64,000 nucleotides of DNA from Pirellulaceae bacterium (GCA_018402565.1 JAGYIQ010000002.1:868001-932000), one strand, 5' to 3'; positions 26,423 to 36,556 are shown, counted from the first letter of the stretch. Program-made: numbers and translations. Notes: a model not told the origin generated them from the letters alone.

Positions 26423-26930
26423 GATTCGTGTCTTACGGACCGATGACAAACGAGACGATTTTCGCAGTGGCGATATTGAACTCGATCGCTTTTTCCAAAA
26501 GTTTGCTGGGCAAAATCAATTTCGCCTGCATATTGGCACGACCTACGTCGCTGTGCGTGAAACCGAAATCGTCGGATTTGCCACCGTTTCAGCAACGTCT
26601 ATCACAATTGAGGACTTGCCGATATCGATCAAAAGGCGAATGCCAAACTATCCATTGCCGGCCTTAAGGCTTGCTCGCTTGGCGGTCGCGGAAGCAGCAC
26701 AAGGACAAGGCGTTGGCAAGCAACTCCTGAAAGCGGTGTTCCAGATTGCTCACGAGATGGCTGATCGCACAGGTTGTGTCGCTGTTGTGGCGGACGCCAA
26801 GCCAGACGCTGTTGAATTCTACAAACGGTTCGGTTTCCAGCCATTTGAAGCGGTCGTGGGCGCACTGGCCGATCGCCCACCCCCCACGCCGATGCTCTTG
26901 CCCATTGGTTCCATTCCGCGGGTGACATAG
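26415..26930 (+). CDS. GNAT N-acetyltransferase toxin (TacT/AtaT-like)
   Basis: A 171-residue GNAT-fold protein. Motif A reads LRLARLAVAEAAQGQGVG and the acetyl-CoA loop QGQGVGKQLL; the end has AVEFYKRFGFQPF. These are the features of TacT- and AtaT-type toxins, which acetylate charged tRNAs and block translation, and which pair with ribbon-helix-helix antitoxins as here. The N-terminal segment SGDIELDRFFQKFAGQNQ is also typical. The catalytic Tyr near the C-terminus is probably in EFYKRF. Which tRNA it modifies cannot be read. Confidence 0.85.
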   Translation: MVEIRVLRTDDKRDDFRSGDIELDRFFQKFAGQNQFRLHIGTTYVAVRETEIVGFATVSATSITIEDLPISIKRRMPNYPLPALRLARLAVAEAAQGQGVGKQLLKAVFQIAHEMADRTGCVAVVADAKPDAVEFYKRFGFQPFEAVVGALADRPPPTPMLLPIGSIPRVT

Positions 26931-27018
26931 CCAAATCGCAATCCGTGTTCTCCATTGAATCCACTCGCCTGTTCGATGATACTGCCAACTTGACACACTC
27001 GGGCACAAAGGATTTAGA

Positions 27019-29853
27019 ATGCGTTCTCAATTGAAGTCACAACGGGCGAGTGTTTGGCTGCTGATCAAGCTTTCCCTCCGCGGCCTGATGCTGCCGAGCC
27101 TGATGCTGGTGGGTCTGTTGTTATGCAGCAACCCAGCCCTTGGCCAATCGCTGACCGAGCAACTAGCGGCCGAAGACCCATCCAAGTTGGCCGCAGACGC
27201 TCGTGCCAACGGCAACATCGTCCGCGGTGCAATCCTGTTCCACCAAGGCAACATCAATTGTGCCAAATGCCATCGCCCCACCGCCGCCCAAGATCGACTG
27301 GGGCCCGACCTGAGCCGCATCGAAGCCGATGCCACCGATGCCTACCTGATCGAGTCGATCCTGCTGCCCTCCAAAGTCATCAAAACCGGCTTTGAATCTT
27401 CGTTGCTGTTGACCGTCGATGGACAAGTCTATAATGGCATCGTCCTGAGCGAAGACCCGAACCGAGTGGTCATTCGCGATATGAAAAATTTGGACCAACC
27501 GGTGTCCATCCCGCGAGCGGACGTCGAAGAACTGCAGCCCAGCACCGTCTCCAGTATGCCCGCGAATCTGGCGGACGAGCTGACAGATCGCCAGCAATTT
27601 CTGGATCTCTTGCGTTACGTCATGGACCTCAAAGAACGCGGCCCCGAAGTCGTCGTCGAACCCACCGCTGTGGCGACACGAGAACTGGCGGCGGACCTGC
27701 ACGGATGGGTACAAATCCAGCGTTGGAACTGCACCGCCTGCCATCGCGCCCCAAACGTGGCGGTGACTCTGACCGCCAAACAGGCACCCAACTTGAATTG
27801 GTCCGCGCGGCATTTGAATCCCGCTTGGATCGAGCAATTCATCCGCAACCCCCACGCGGTCAAACCCGGCACCACGATGCCCAGCGTGCTGTCCTCAGCT
27901 ACGACTGACAGCGGCCAAGCCGCCTCCGCCATCACGCACTTCTTGGTTGCCCAGGGTGACAATCAGTTCACACCTCAGGCGATCGATCCGGCGGCCCTGG
28001 ACAGCGGCTACGAACTGTTTCACACCGTGGGCTGTGTCGCCTGCCATGCCCCTCGCAATCGACAGGCCATCGAACAATCCATGGACGACTCGCAGGCCTT
28101 GGGCGATCTGTCCCACAAGTACAATGTCGCGGGATTGGTCGCGTTCCTCGAGGACCCGTTGCTCGTCCGCTCGTCCGGGCACATGCCGAACATGCGACTG
28201 ACCCACCGCGAAGCCAGCGACATCGCCCAATTTCTCCTACAAACGGCGCCCGCCGAAGCAGCGCCCTGGCAGCGAGATGCCGAATTGGCCGAAGCCGGAC
28301 GTCTGCTGTTCCTGCAAAACAACTGCCACAACTGTCACTCAGGGTTCGTGGCAGAAACGGAGCCAACGCGCCCCCAAGTGACCCTCGACCAACTGGATCC
28401 CACGCGTGGCTGTTTGTCAGAGCCCCCCGGCGACTGGCCGACGTTCCCCTTCGCCGACAGCGAGCGACAGCAGATTCGCGCGGCATTGGATCGCCTGGAC
28501 ACGGCATTGACCGCAGAGCAACAGATCGACGTCAGTTTACAGAGCCTCAACTGCTTGGCCTGCCACGAACGCGATTCTCTGGGTGGCGTCAGCTCGCTCC
28601 GCAACCCCCACTTCCAGACCACGAACTTGAACCTAGGCGAGCAAGGTCGCATTCCGCCGCGTTTGACCGGCGTGGGAGCAAAACTCAAGCCCCAATGGAT
28701 GCGCGAGGTGTTGGTGACTGGGCGGACCATTCGACCGTACATGAAGACTCGTATGCCGCAATATGGCGTAGACAATGTCGAACATCTGATCGACTTGTTT
28801 CAATCCGTGGACCAATTGTCGGAGACAAAATTTGCTGAGTTTAGCGAACCGGAAGTGGTGCGGAAGAAGGGCTTGGAACTGGCCGGTACCAACGGGCTCA
28901 ACTGCGTCTCCTGCCACACCTACCAGTACAAACTCTCGGACACGATGCCCGCTGTGGATTTGACCGAAATGGCCGAACGTTTGAAGAAGGAGTGGTTCTA
29001 CCAATACATGTTGGCTCCACAGAAGTTCAGCCCCAACACCGTCATGCCGTCGTTCTGGCCGCGGGGCATCGCCGTTCGCAAAGACATTGAAGGCACGGCC
29101 GAAGACCAGATCGAAGCGCTGTGGCAGTATCTGCTGGATGGAAGACAAGCTCCGATGCCCCACGGGGTCGTGCGGGAACCGTTGAGAATTGTCGCCACCG
29201 AAGAAGCTCAAATGCTCCGCCGCAGTTACCCCGGGATCGGCAAACGCGGCATCGGCGTGGGCTATCCCGGTCGGGTCAACGTGGCCTTTGATGCGGAGCA
29301 ATTGCGGCTGCATGCCCTCTGGCAAGGTGACTTCGCCGATCCCGGCGGGGTTTGGACAGGCCAAGGACACGGCAATGTGCGCCCCCTGGGGCAACCGATC
29401 GAATTCGAAAAGGGTCCCGACCTGGACGATCAACAACAGCCGTGGATCGTGGACGAAGGACGACCACCGCAACACCAGTTCCTCGGTTACACGTTGGACG
29501 ATCGGCAACGCCCTACCTTTCGTTATCGCTTTGCTGGCGTCGAAGTCCAGGACTATTTCCGAGAAGTCAGCGACGAAACCAACCAACGCACGCACCTGCG
29601 CCGCACGGTGTTGTTCAACGCAACGGAGGGTCGCCAGCACCTGCGGTTCCGGTTGGCATCGGCCGATCGCATTGTCCAGCAGGACCAGGCATACGCGGTC
29701 GGTGATCGGTTGAAGTTGCGGATACTCACGCAGCAACCACCTCTGATCGTGGACAACGGCAATGACGGCCAGAGCTTGGAAATTCATTTCGATCTGGCGA
29801 GCGGACAAGCGTTCGAAGGGGTTGTCGACTATCAATGGGAGTCCCAGCAATGA
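27019..29853 (+). CDS. Exported six-haem cytochrome c
   Basis: A 944-residue protein with AAAGGA upstream of the ATG and an N-terminal signal (LPSLMLVGLLLCSNPALGQS). Six CxxCH haem-binding motifs are visible: CAKCH (about residue 83), CTACH (about 239), CVACH (about 340), CHNCH (about 436), CLACH (about 513) and CVSCH (about 630). Their spacing suggests repeated cytochrome c domains of the kind attached to planctomycete membrane-bound dehydrogenases. The last 250 residues (from about 700) lack haem motifs and are beta-rich. It probably accepts electrons in the periplasm from the protein encoded next, whose start overlaps this stop (ATGA). Confidence 0.9.
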   Translation: MRSQLKSQRASVWLLIKLSLRGLMLPSLMLVGLLLCSNPALGQSLTEQLAAEDPSKLAADARANGNIVRGAILFHQGNINCAKCHRPTAAQDRLGPDLSRIEADATDAYLIESILLPSKVIKTGFESSLLLTVDGQVYNGIVLSEDPNRVVIRDMKNLDQPVSIPRADVEELQPSTVSSMPANLADELTDRQQFLDLLRYVMDLKERGPEVVVEPTAVATRELAADLHGWVQIQRWNCTACHRAPNVAVTLTAKQAPNLNWSARHLNPAWIEQFIRNPHAVKPGTTMPSVLSSATTDSGQAASAITHFLVAQGDNQFTPQAIDPAALDSGYELFHTVGCVACHAPRNRQAIEQSMDDSQALGDLSHKYNVAGLVAFLEDPLLVRSSGHMPNMRLTHREASDIAQFLLQTAPAEAAPWQRDAELAEAGRLLFLQNNCHNCHSGFVAETEPTRPQVTLDQLDPTRGCLSEPPGDWPTFPFADSERQQIRAALDRLDTALTAEQQIDVSLQSLNCLACHERDSLGGVSSLRNPHFQTTNLNLGEQGRIPPRLTGVGAKLKPQWMREVLVTGRTIRPYMKTRMPQYGVDNVEHLIDLFQSVDQLSETKFAEFSEPEVVRKKGLELAGTNGLNCVSCHTYQYKLSDTMPAVDLTEMAERLKKEWFYQYMLAPQKFSPNTVMPSFWPRGIAVRKDIEGTAEDQIEALWQYLLDGRQAPMPHGVVREPLRIVATEEAQMLRRSYPGIGKRGIGVGYPGRVNVAFDAEQLRLHALWQGDFADPGGVWTGQGHGNVRPLGQPIEFEKGPDLDDQQQPWIVDEGRPPQHQFLGYTLDDRQRPTFRYRFAGVEVQDYFREVSDETNQRTHLRRTVLFNATEGRQHLRFRLASADRIVQQDQAYAVGDRLKLRILTQQPPLIVDNGNDGQSLEIHFDLASGQAFEGVVDYQWESQQ

Positions 29854-31325
29854 CGATTTATCTGAAGCTGATGGCCTGGACGCTGCTGTGTGTCATGCCC
29901 CAACAGGAACCGCTGGGCGAGTACTGGGGTACGGCGGAAGCCGAAGCCAAGTACTACAAATTGGTCGACATCCCGCTGCCAAAAGAGTTGGCCATCGAGG
30001 CTGGCAGTTTTGAGGTCATGCCCGATCAGCGGCAGTTGGCCGTGGCGACGCGTCGCGGCGACATTTTTCTGGTGGACGGAGCCTTTGATAAATATCCGGA
30101 ACCGACCTTCAAAAAATTCGCCAGCGGCCTGGATGAAGTGTTTGGGATGGCCTATCGCGATGGTTCGTTTTACTTGACGCAACAAACCGAAGTCACCCGG
30201 GTCACGGACACAAACGGCGATGGCCGGGCGGATCAATTCGAGACCCTCAGCGATGTCTGGGGCTTTCGCCATTACCATGAATTTTCGTTTGGCTCGAAAC
30301 CGGATGCCGATGGCAACATTTGGGTCGCCCTCTGCTTGTCCGAATCGTATAACTCGAAAGTGCCCTTCCGTGGTTGGTGTCTGAAGATCATGCCCGACGG
30401 TCGGACCATTCCCATTTGCAGCGGCATTCGCAGTCCCTGCGGCATCGGCCCGAATGAACATGGCGTCATGTTCTATGCCGAGAGCCAAGGGCCCTGGAAT
30501 GGTTCCTGTTCGCTGAAGGTGTTGGAACCCGGCGGCTTCATGGGCCATCCGATCAGTTACAACTGGTACGACTTGGCACCCGAAATGGGCCCGACTCCCG
30601 TCGAACCCAACACGCCGTCACGCTTGGAGATCGAACGCCAACGAGTCAAACAGCTGGTGCCTTACGCGGTCGTGTTTCCCTACATCCGCATGGGCCGTTC
30701 GATCTCGGGGTTCATGGTTGACCAGACGGGCGGCAAGTTCGGCCCGTTTGAGAATCAGATTTTTATCGGCGACTTCAGCCTGGGGGTTGTCATGCGAGCG
30801 ACCACGGAAAAGGTCAATGGCGTGTGGCAGGGGGCCTGTTATCCGTTTCGCGAAGGTTTTGATACCGGGTTGTTGGCGGTGCAGTTCACGCCCGACGGCA
30901 GCCTGATTGCCGGTGGCACGAACCGCGGTTGGCCCGTGCGTGGTCCCAAGGCATACGCGGTACAGCGTTTGGATTGGACGGGTTTGGTCCCGTTCGAGAT
31001 CAAAGAGATCAAAGCCCGTACGACTGGCTTTGAACTAACGTTTACCAAGCCCGTCGATCGGCAACTGGCAGCGAGTCCCGACGTCTACCAACTGAAGACC
31101 TTCACGCATATCTACCATCAAGGTTACGGCAGTCCGGAAGTCGATCAAACGGTGCCGCGGGCCGTCGCTGCGACCGTCAGTGACGATGGGCTGAAAGTCG
31201 AACTGCAAGTGGACGGCTTGGTGCGAGGCCATGTGCATGACTTTTATCTCCCCGACATGCGTTCGGCGGAGGGCGAAAAACTATTGCACACCAGTGCGTA
31301 TTACACCCTGAACGAAATCCCCTGA
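29850..31325 (+). CDS. Propeller-like protein paired with the six-haem cytochrome
   Basis: A 491-residue protein. The start ATG at 29850 overlaps the cytochrome stop by 4 bp; an in-frame earlier codon at 29835 is unlikely. A short N-terminal hydrophobic segment (LKLMAWTLLCVMPQQ) could export it. The body resembles the soluble quinoprotein-dehydrogenase/NHL-type propellers that planctomycetes link to cytochromes: GLDEVFGMAYRDGSFYLTQ, DTNGDGRADQFETLSD, then SGIRSPCGIGPNEHGVMFY. Coupled translation with a cytochrome points to a two-part dehydrogenase that passes electrons to haem. The oxidised substrate is unknown. Confidence 0.8.
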   Translation: MTIYLKLMAWTLLCVMPQQEPLGEYWGTAEAEAKYYKLVDIPLPKELAIEAGSFEVMPDQRQLAVATRRGDIFLVDGAFDKYPEPTFKKFASGLDEVFGMAYRDGSFYLTQQTEVTRVTDTNGDGRADQFETLSDVWGFRHYHEFSFGSKPDADGNIWVALCLSESYNSKVPFRGWCLKIMPDGRTIPICSGIRSPCGIGPNEHGVMFYAESQGPWNGSCSLKVLEPGGFMGHPISYNWYDLAPEMGPTPVEPNTPSRLEIERQRVKQLVPYAVVFPYIRMGRSISGFMVDQTGGKFGPFENQIFIGDFSLGVVMRATTEKVNGVWQGACYPFREGFDTGLLAVQFTPDGSLIAGGTNRGWPVRGPKAYAVQRLDWTGLVPFEIKEIKARTTGFELTFTKPVDRQLAASPDVYQLKTFTHIYHQGYGSPEVDQTVPRAVAATVSDDGLKVELQVDGLVRGHVHDFYLPDMRSAEGEKLLHTSAYYTLNEIP

Positions 31326-31360
31326 ATCGGGATGGATCTCTCGCTTGACTGGTAACCTGA

Positions 31361-31412
31361 TTCGAGTTCGAGTACGAGTACGAGTACCGCCGAGGGCTGA
31401 GTACGAGTACGA
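31361..31412. repeat. GAGTACGAGTAC repeat, copy 1
   Basis: Alternating GAGTAC/GTACGA units followed by GGGCTGAGTACGAGTACGA. Related stretches lie at 40675-40733 and 51925-52005. The trinucleotide-like composition gives spurious Tyr-Ser peptides on the other strand. Confidence 0.75.
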
Positions 31413-31776
31413 CGGCCCATACCAGTAATCGTTCATAGCGAAACATCGTGAACAGTGACCGAGAAAATCTGATATCAGGCTTTCAATCCGAGGCTGTATC
31501 GCTGGCTAGCGTTTTCGCACTTCTCTGCCCCCGGATGCGCGGGGATAACCAACGACACGACTCCCCCTGCGGTTCTCCTCCTTTGTGCCGGCAGGAAATT
31601 TGAACCGTTAGAGATGGGAAAGGCGTGAGGAATTCGTGGGCGTAGAGATAGAGGAAATTAAAAAGCGTTCGAGGAAAATGAAAAATAAAAAATGGAGAAT
31701 GAAAAATGCAAAATCTGGAAGCTAACCGCTAACCGCTAACAGCTAACTTTCATCGTTCACGCCCCGCAGGAAACAT

Positions 31777-31857
31777 GAACCGCAAAAGATGGGAAGGACG
31801 CAGAGGAAGACAGCGGTGACTCGGCTTTCTCTGCGTACTTCCTCCCTTTTGTGGTTC
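31777..31857. repeat. Single palindromic unit of the 62-63 kb array family
   Basis: It starts GAACCGCAAAAG and ends CTTTTGTGGTTC, so both sides differ from the array units (CCGCGAGAG / CTCTGCGGT) in a way that keeps them paired. The centre keeps GACGCAGAGGAAG / CTCTGCGTACTTCC. Confidence 0.8.
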
Positions 31858-32010
31858 GCCTGTGCATTAATCGCATGATTGATCTTCGCATCAGTGCTGC
31901 TGCGGAACGCATCGTTAGGATTTGGGAGACACAAACGATACCGCGTGCGCGGACACACCCGTACCCAGATCAAACAACCCACTGTGAATGTCTACTTTTT
32001 TTATATACAT

Positions 32011-35000
32011 TTAATCCGGCAGCTGCAACAACCAAGCGTCCGGTTCGGTGGCGTAGGTAGGCAAAGCCGGTAGCCCTGACTCGTCGGACGGGGATGTCCA
32101 CGGGAGCGTCAGGTACTCGGCCCCGCGTCGACCCACGAAGTACCCCGAGACCTCCGACTGCGGATGCACGCGGCCGTCGGCCATGATCCATGTCCCACGC
32201 GGGAGCTCAAACTCCGGCTCATGGTTCTCCATGATTTCCTGATCTTGTGCTGACCCAAGCAGCCCGCCGAGCTTCGCAGCATTTCTCGACGATTCGGATC
32301 GCAGCGAATGATTCAAGGGCAGGACTGCCAACTTCTGTCCATCATGGCCCAACGCCATGAACTGATCGGGACGAGCAACCAGCCACCCGTAGTCGGTCGC
32401 CACGGCCGGAATTTGCCGTTCGCCGGTCCAGCCGCCATGTGCCTGGGACTTTCCGCTCTCCAAGTCAATCACTCCCACGCCACTGAGCACCGTAAAGATC
32501 AGTGAACGACCTGAAGGGTGCCATTGCGGCACCGTGGAATCCGACATTGGCCATTCCCAAGTCAATAGCTGCCGCTGCGACTTTCCTCCCGCTTCGCCCG
32601 CAGGCCACTGCGCCAAGGTCAGACGATGCTGCCCGCCCCGGAGGTTTTTGATCCAGCTGCCGTCTGGTTGCTGCTGCACTTCCGTCCCCGGCGGGTCGAC
32701 GATCTGCAAATACGCCAGACCCGTCGGCGAAACCCGCAGCTCGTCATTGATGCCGATCGTCAATTCTTGCAAATCCGTCCATTTTCCGTCATCCCATTTG
32801 ACGCGGATAAATTTCCGTGTGAGATCGGGATTCGAGGAGAACCCGGCCGGCCCCTGACGGAAAATCACATAGGGTGCTGCCAGATGGGATGGGGTCCAAT
32901 CACCGAATTCCTCGCCCACGGACAACGCCCTGCCCGCCGCTCGCTCCGGATCCAACTCAAAGATTTCGCCGCCACCTTCGAAGGTCAACCAGAAACTCGA
33001 GCCTACGCCTTGCAGCAGTTGTACGGGTCGATTCAGCACAGTCTCGGGGAGGCACTTGGTCAGATCGAGCGGCGTGCGGGTAGTCAGATCCAACACCACC
33101 GTGGGATCGACGCGGCGACGGCCCGACACCACCAACCAACGACTGTCCGCCGACCAAGCGGTCAACAGCGGCAGTAGTCTTCTATTTCCCGGACGACCAC
33201 TCTGCCCGACATTCATTGCACCGTCGATTGCGATGTCATTCCCCGCACCGGCACTCATTGGACGACCACTTCGTCCAATTAACTCATTCCCAAACGCACG
33301 AAAGTCGTACAGTACTTCATTGGTCTCCGTCGACCACAAGCGGTTATCCCGCAGCTGATAGGCCCCGTCCGGGCTGCTGGATTGCAACCACTGCGTCCAA
33401 TCCCTCTGCCACATCGTCGACAGAGGCAGCTGACTCAAAATACGAAATTGGCCCAATGTTCGATCCTCCCCCCCCGAGCGGCTCGTGGGCCCCGGCTGCC
33501 ACGAGAAGTGATTCGGACCAGCCACCTGGGCGAGCGAGGATTCGCTGGAGCTTTTCAGTCGAAATTTTGTGGCATCGGTTGGAGGAACACCGATATACTC
33601 CGACACGCGACCATGCACGTTATCCAGTCCCCCACGCCATTGGTACCAACCTGACGCGGTCTGAATCAGCAAGGTGCCATCCGGCTGCCACAACAATTGC
33701 TTTAGCTTGGCCTGCAGTTGCGTCGCTCGGATAGTCGCAGTGGCCAAATCGTGCAATCGAGTGATCGTCAACTCGCCCCGTTCGGATAACCGCGCGACGC
33801 GTTGGCCAACCGGGTCAATCGCCTGCTCGACCTGCAGCTGTCGCCCGGAGCTGGGCTCGGTAGTCTGCGGCGGATCAATTCGCTGCAACAACTTCAGTGG
33901 AGCAACTTGCCACAATTCAATCGGTTGCATCACACCACCGTCCACCACCAATCGATCCTCATCCCACTGCAGCAAGTAACCATTGTTGTTGAACTCGCCC
34001 AACGCCTGACCGCGATGCAGATCATGGACTTGGATCTGAGTCCCCAACTCCGAGTACTCACGGAAGGCCACCCAACGTCGGCTGGGCGACAGCGAGTTGT
34101 CCACCAAGTCACCTGCCACCGAGTCGACTAGTGGATACGTTTGGCCGTTATCCAGCCGATAGGCCCAGGCCCCACCGTCGCGTTTGAACAACACGCGATA
34201 ACTGCCATCCCACACCGCTTGATAACCCTCCATCGCCTCCGTGCTGAGCAGCGTGGCAGAGCCGGCATTCAATCGCCAGATCTGCAGACAATACTGCGGC
34301 GGACTGTCTGCAGGCGGAGTTTGGATCAACAACGGATTGCCACGCCACGCGATGGTGGCCAGCAATCGCGGTTGGGTCGGCGCCGGGATCGCTTTGACAG
34401 GCATACCCAAGGTCGGAATGACGTAACGCACCTGGCCAGCCGGATCCGCCACCCAGACCATGTCTTGCACTCGGTGCCCCACGCCCACCCAGAGCGATTC
34501 GTCGGAGTTCGCGGTCCATGTCAGATTGTCGTCGGCCGGAACCTGCAACGACCAGGTGTCGTAGTTGGGCAATTTCAGCGGGTTCGTGACCCAAGCCGTG
34601 GGCGAAACCGCCGCCTGGGCAGCGTACTCGTCCAAGTTCGCTTGAGCAGGCAAGTCGTCCAATCGCGCAGCCAGCCCCGCTTCCACTTCGGGCGCGTACG
34701 ATCGATCGACAATAAGTTCACGAGGAATCGGCTCGAGCCCCGCGGCGCTGCCCGCCGCCTGGGCGGCGGCATCGACTGCCGCATTGGCTGAGCATTGAGC
34801 TGAACCACCGGCCGCTGGCGCGGTCCCCTCCAACGGATCGAGCACCGGGTCCGCCGCATTGCCAGCATCGATCTCTGTCAAAGCTGAACCTGCTTCCCCA
34901 GCCGGACGCAGTTGCACGGTGACCAAGGTCTCTTGGCCGCGGCGAATGACGATGGTCTGGGACGAGAATTCCAGATCCGCTCCATCGACAGACGCGGACA

Positions 35001-36396
35001 ACATGTACACACCGCTGGGCAATGGCGTTGCACCAATCCCGACCTCGTACACCTTCTCCGTCACCGGGTCGGTCACCGTCACCCGCTGCCCTTGCACGCG
35101 CACTTCGACCTGGTCATCGTGCGTCTCCACAACCAACGTGCCTTTGTCTTGGGACTGCCAGAACAAAAAACCCGCCCAACAGAAAAACGCCCCCGCCAGA
35201 GCCGCGACCACCAAGCGCCCGCCACCGCCACCGCGACGACTCGCAAGCGGCGCCGGTCGCTCGGGTGACACAGGCGGGGCCGCCAGCGACACCTCCACTT
35301 GATCCAACGCCTGAATCAGCGCCCGGGCCGAACCCGGCCGCTGCTCGGGAGACTTGGCCAACAACTTCCGCAACAGTTCGACGAGCGGGGCCGGCAGACT
35401 CTGCCCAGCCAATTGGCCAGCAACATCCACTTCGTCGGTCGCCACCGACATCAAGGTGGAAAACAAATTGTCGCGTCGAAATGGCGATTGCCCGGTCAAC
35501 ATCTCCCACAGGACCACGCCCAAGCTGAACAGATCCGAACGGCCATCCAGCGGCTTGCCGGTCACCTGCTCCGGCGACATGTAACTGGGAGTGCCCAGCA
35601 CCGTCCCAGCCAAGGTGATCGGTTGCTGATCGTCGCCGGTTCGAGCCAAGCCAAAATCCAAGATCTGTACCTGCCCGTCGGGCCCGATCCACAGATTGTC
35701 GGGCTTGATGTCGCGATGCAAGATCCCCAGCCCATGCGCGTGCTCCAGTCCCTCGGCCACTTGCCGCGCGACGCGGACCGCCATTAGAGAGTCCAACTTT
35801 CCATGGCCGTGCAGCCAACTTCGCAGCGACTGGCCGGCCAACAGTGGCATGACCAAGTACGGCAACTCACCGTGCTGGGCGACCTCATGAATTGGGACAA
35901 TTCGCGGATGCTGCAAACGCTTGGCCGTTCTGGCCTCGCCCAGAAATCGCTGTCGCGCGGCCAACTGCTGGGCCCGGTGCGGTTGCAACAACTTGAGACA
36001 GACGGCTTGCCCCGAGTCCCCATCGAGGGCCTCGAACACCAGGCCCGTTCCACCGCGAGCCAACAATTGGCGAATAGAAAAACGCCCGATTTCACCCAGC
36101 GAATCCGGCTCGCGGGGCGGCTCCAACCAGCGTCGCCAATCGTCACTTCCGCCGTCGTCGGGTGCCAACCATTGCCCGATTCGTTCGGCCAGCGCCTGGA
36201 CCTCCGCTTGCTCCAACGCCTCCCGGGGCTTCTGCCGAAAAGCCTGCAGCAAGTCATCGTTGTCCGCGTTCAACTCGACCGACGACACGGTCTCGGCGCC
36301 AGCCAACAGGGCTTCGGCCGTCGCCACCTCGTCATCGTCGGCTCGACCCGCCAAAAATCGCTGCATCACTTCTTGCGGCTGGGTGCTCATGATCAT
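32011..36396 (-). CDS. Giant membrane Ser/Thr kinase with extracytoplasmic WD40/TolB-like region
   Basis: A 1461-residue protein from the ATG at 36396 (GGAAG upstream; an ATG two codons later is equally possible). After an N-terminal domain of about 110 residues comes a kinase domain with LLARGGTGLVFEALD, VCLKLLQ, ILHRDIKPDN (about residue 223), ILDFGLAR and GTPSYMSPEQ. A transmembrane helix lies at about 400 (VVAALAGAFFCWAGFLFW), then a PEGA-like beta domain (VRVQGQRVTVTDP) and about 850 residues of repeated strands with W and D residues, like a WD40/TolB propeller. It is downstream of an ECF sigma gene on the same strand, the usual sigma-kinase pairing, but a 161-bp repeat separates them. 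Confidence 0.9.
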   Translation of the reverse strand: MIMSTQPQEVMQRFLAGRADDDEVATAEALLAGAETVSSVELNADNDDLLQAFRQKPREALEQAEVQALAERIGQWLAPDDGGSDDWRRWLEPPREPDSLGEIGRFSIRQLLARGGTGLVFEALDGDSGQAVCLKLLQPHRAQQLAARQRFLGEARTAKRLQHPRIVPIHEVAQHGELPYLVMPLLAGQSLRSWLHGHGKLDSLMAVRVARQVAEGLEHAHGLGILHRDIKPDNLWIGPDGQVQILDFGLARTGDDQQPITLAGTVLGTPSYMSPEQVTGKPLDGRSDLFSLGVVLWEMLTGQSPFRRDNLFSTLMSVATDEVDVAGQLAGQSLPAPLVELLRKLLAKSPEQRPGSARALIQALDQVEVSLAAPPVSPERPAPLASRRGGGGGRLVVAALAGAFFCWAGFLFWQSQDKGTLVVETHDDQVEVRVQGQRVTVTDPVTEKVYEVGIGATPLPSGVYMLSASVDGADLEFSSQTIVIRRGQETLVTVQLRPAGEAGSALTEIDAGNAADPVLDPLEGTAPAAGGSAQCSANAAVDAAAQAAGSAAGLEPIPRELIVDRSYAPEVEAGLAARLDDLPAQANLDEYAAQAAVSPTAWVTNPLKLPNYDTWSLQVPADDNLTWTANSDESLWVGVGHRVQDMVWVADPAGQVRYVIPTLGMPVKAIPAPTQPRLLATIAWRGNPLLIQTPPADSPPQYCLQIWRLNAGSATLLSTEAMEGYQAVWDGSYRVLFKRDGGAWAYRLDNGQTYPLVDSVAGDLVDNSLSPSRRWVAFREYSELGTQIQVHDLHRGQALGEFNNNGYLLQWDEDRLVVDGGVMQPIELWQVAPLKLLQRIDPPQTTEPSSGRQLQVEQAIDPVGQRVARLSERGELTITRLHDLATATIRATQLQAKLKQLLWQPDGTLLIQTASGWYQWRGGLDNVHGRVSEYIGVPPTDATKFRLKSSSESSLAQVAGPNHFSWQPGPTSRSGGEDRTLGQFRILSQLPLSTMWQRDWTQWLQSSSPDGAYQLRDNRLWSTETNEVLYDFRAFGNELIGRSGRPMSAGAGNDIAIDGAMNVGQSGRPGNRRLLPLLTAWSADSRWLVVSGRRRVDPTVVLDLTTRTPLDLTKCLPETVLNRPVQLLQGVGSSFWLTFEGGGEIFELDPERAAGRALSVGEEFGDWTPSHLAAPYVIFRQGPAGFSSNPDLTRKFIRVKWDDGKWTDLQELTIGINDELRVSPTGLAYLQIVDPPGTEVQQQPDGSWIKNLRGGQHRLTLAQWPAGEAGGKSQRQLLTWEWPMSDSTVPQWHPSGRSLIFTVLSGVGVIDLESGKSQAHGGWTGERQIPAVATDYGWLVARPDQFMALGHDGQKLAVLPLNHSLRSESSRNAAKLGGLLGSAQDQEIMENHEPEFELPRGTWIMADGRVHPQSEVSGYFVGRRGAEYLTLPWTSPSDESGLPALPTYATEPDAWLLQLPD

Positions 36397-36463
36397 TTTC
36401 CACTTCCGGCGACGAGACGCCGCGCTGATTTTAGGTTCGATCGCCGTCAAAACTAGCTGTGGC

Positions 36464-36496
36464 AAATGGGTCAGGAGTCAATTGCCCCTTTACCAC
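36464..36496 (+). repeat. Half copy of the TCAGGAGTCAATTG repeat
   Basis: AAATGGGTCAGGAGTCAATTG followed by CCCCTTTACCAC resembles one arm of the palindromic elements at 51819-51917 and 56757-56856, joined directly to part of the other arm. Confidence 0.65.
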
Positions 36497-36556
36497 GTTC
36501 GGGTTGCCCAACCATTCTGACGTTACCCGACCTAGAAACCTGCCTCGAAAAATTTG

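Larger units (their letters stand above)
31326..32010. other. Repeat-rich intergenic region
   Basis: About 685 bp without a gene. It contains GAGTACGAGTAC-type tandem sequence (31361-31412), an incomplete palindromic unit of the 62-63 kb array family (31580-31620), GCTAACC-type 7-bp repeats (about 31722-31746), and a full array-family unit at 31777-31857. The short open frames here are repeat-derived. Confidence 0.75.

Noticed and set aside
31177-31446. Small protein rich in YSYSYS
   Set aside because: It is the complement of the GAGTAC repeat and of the end of the propeller gene.
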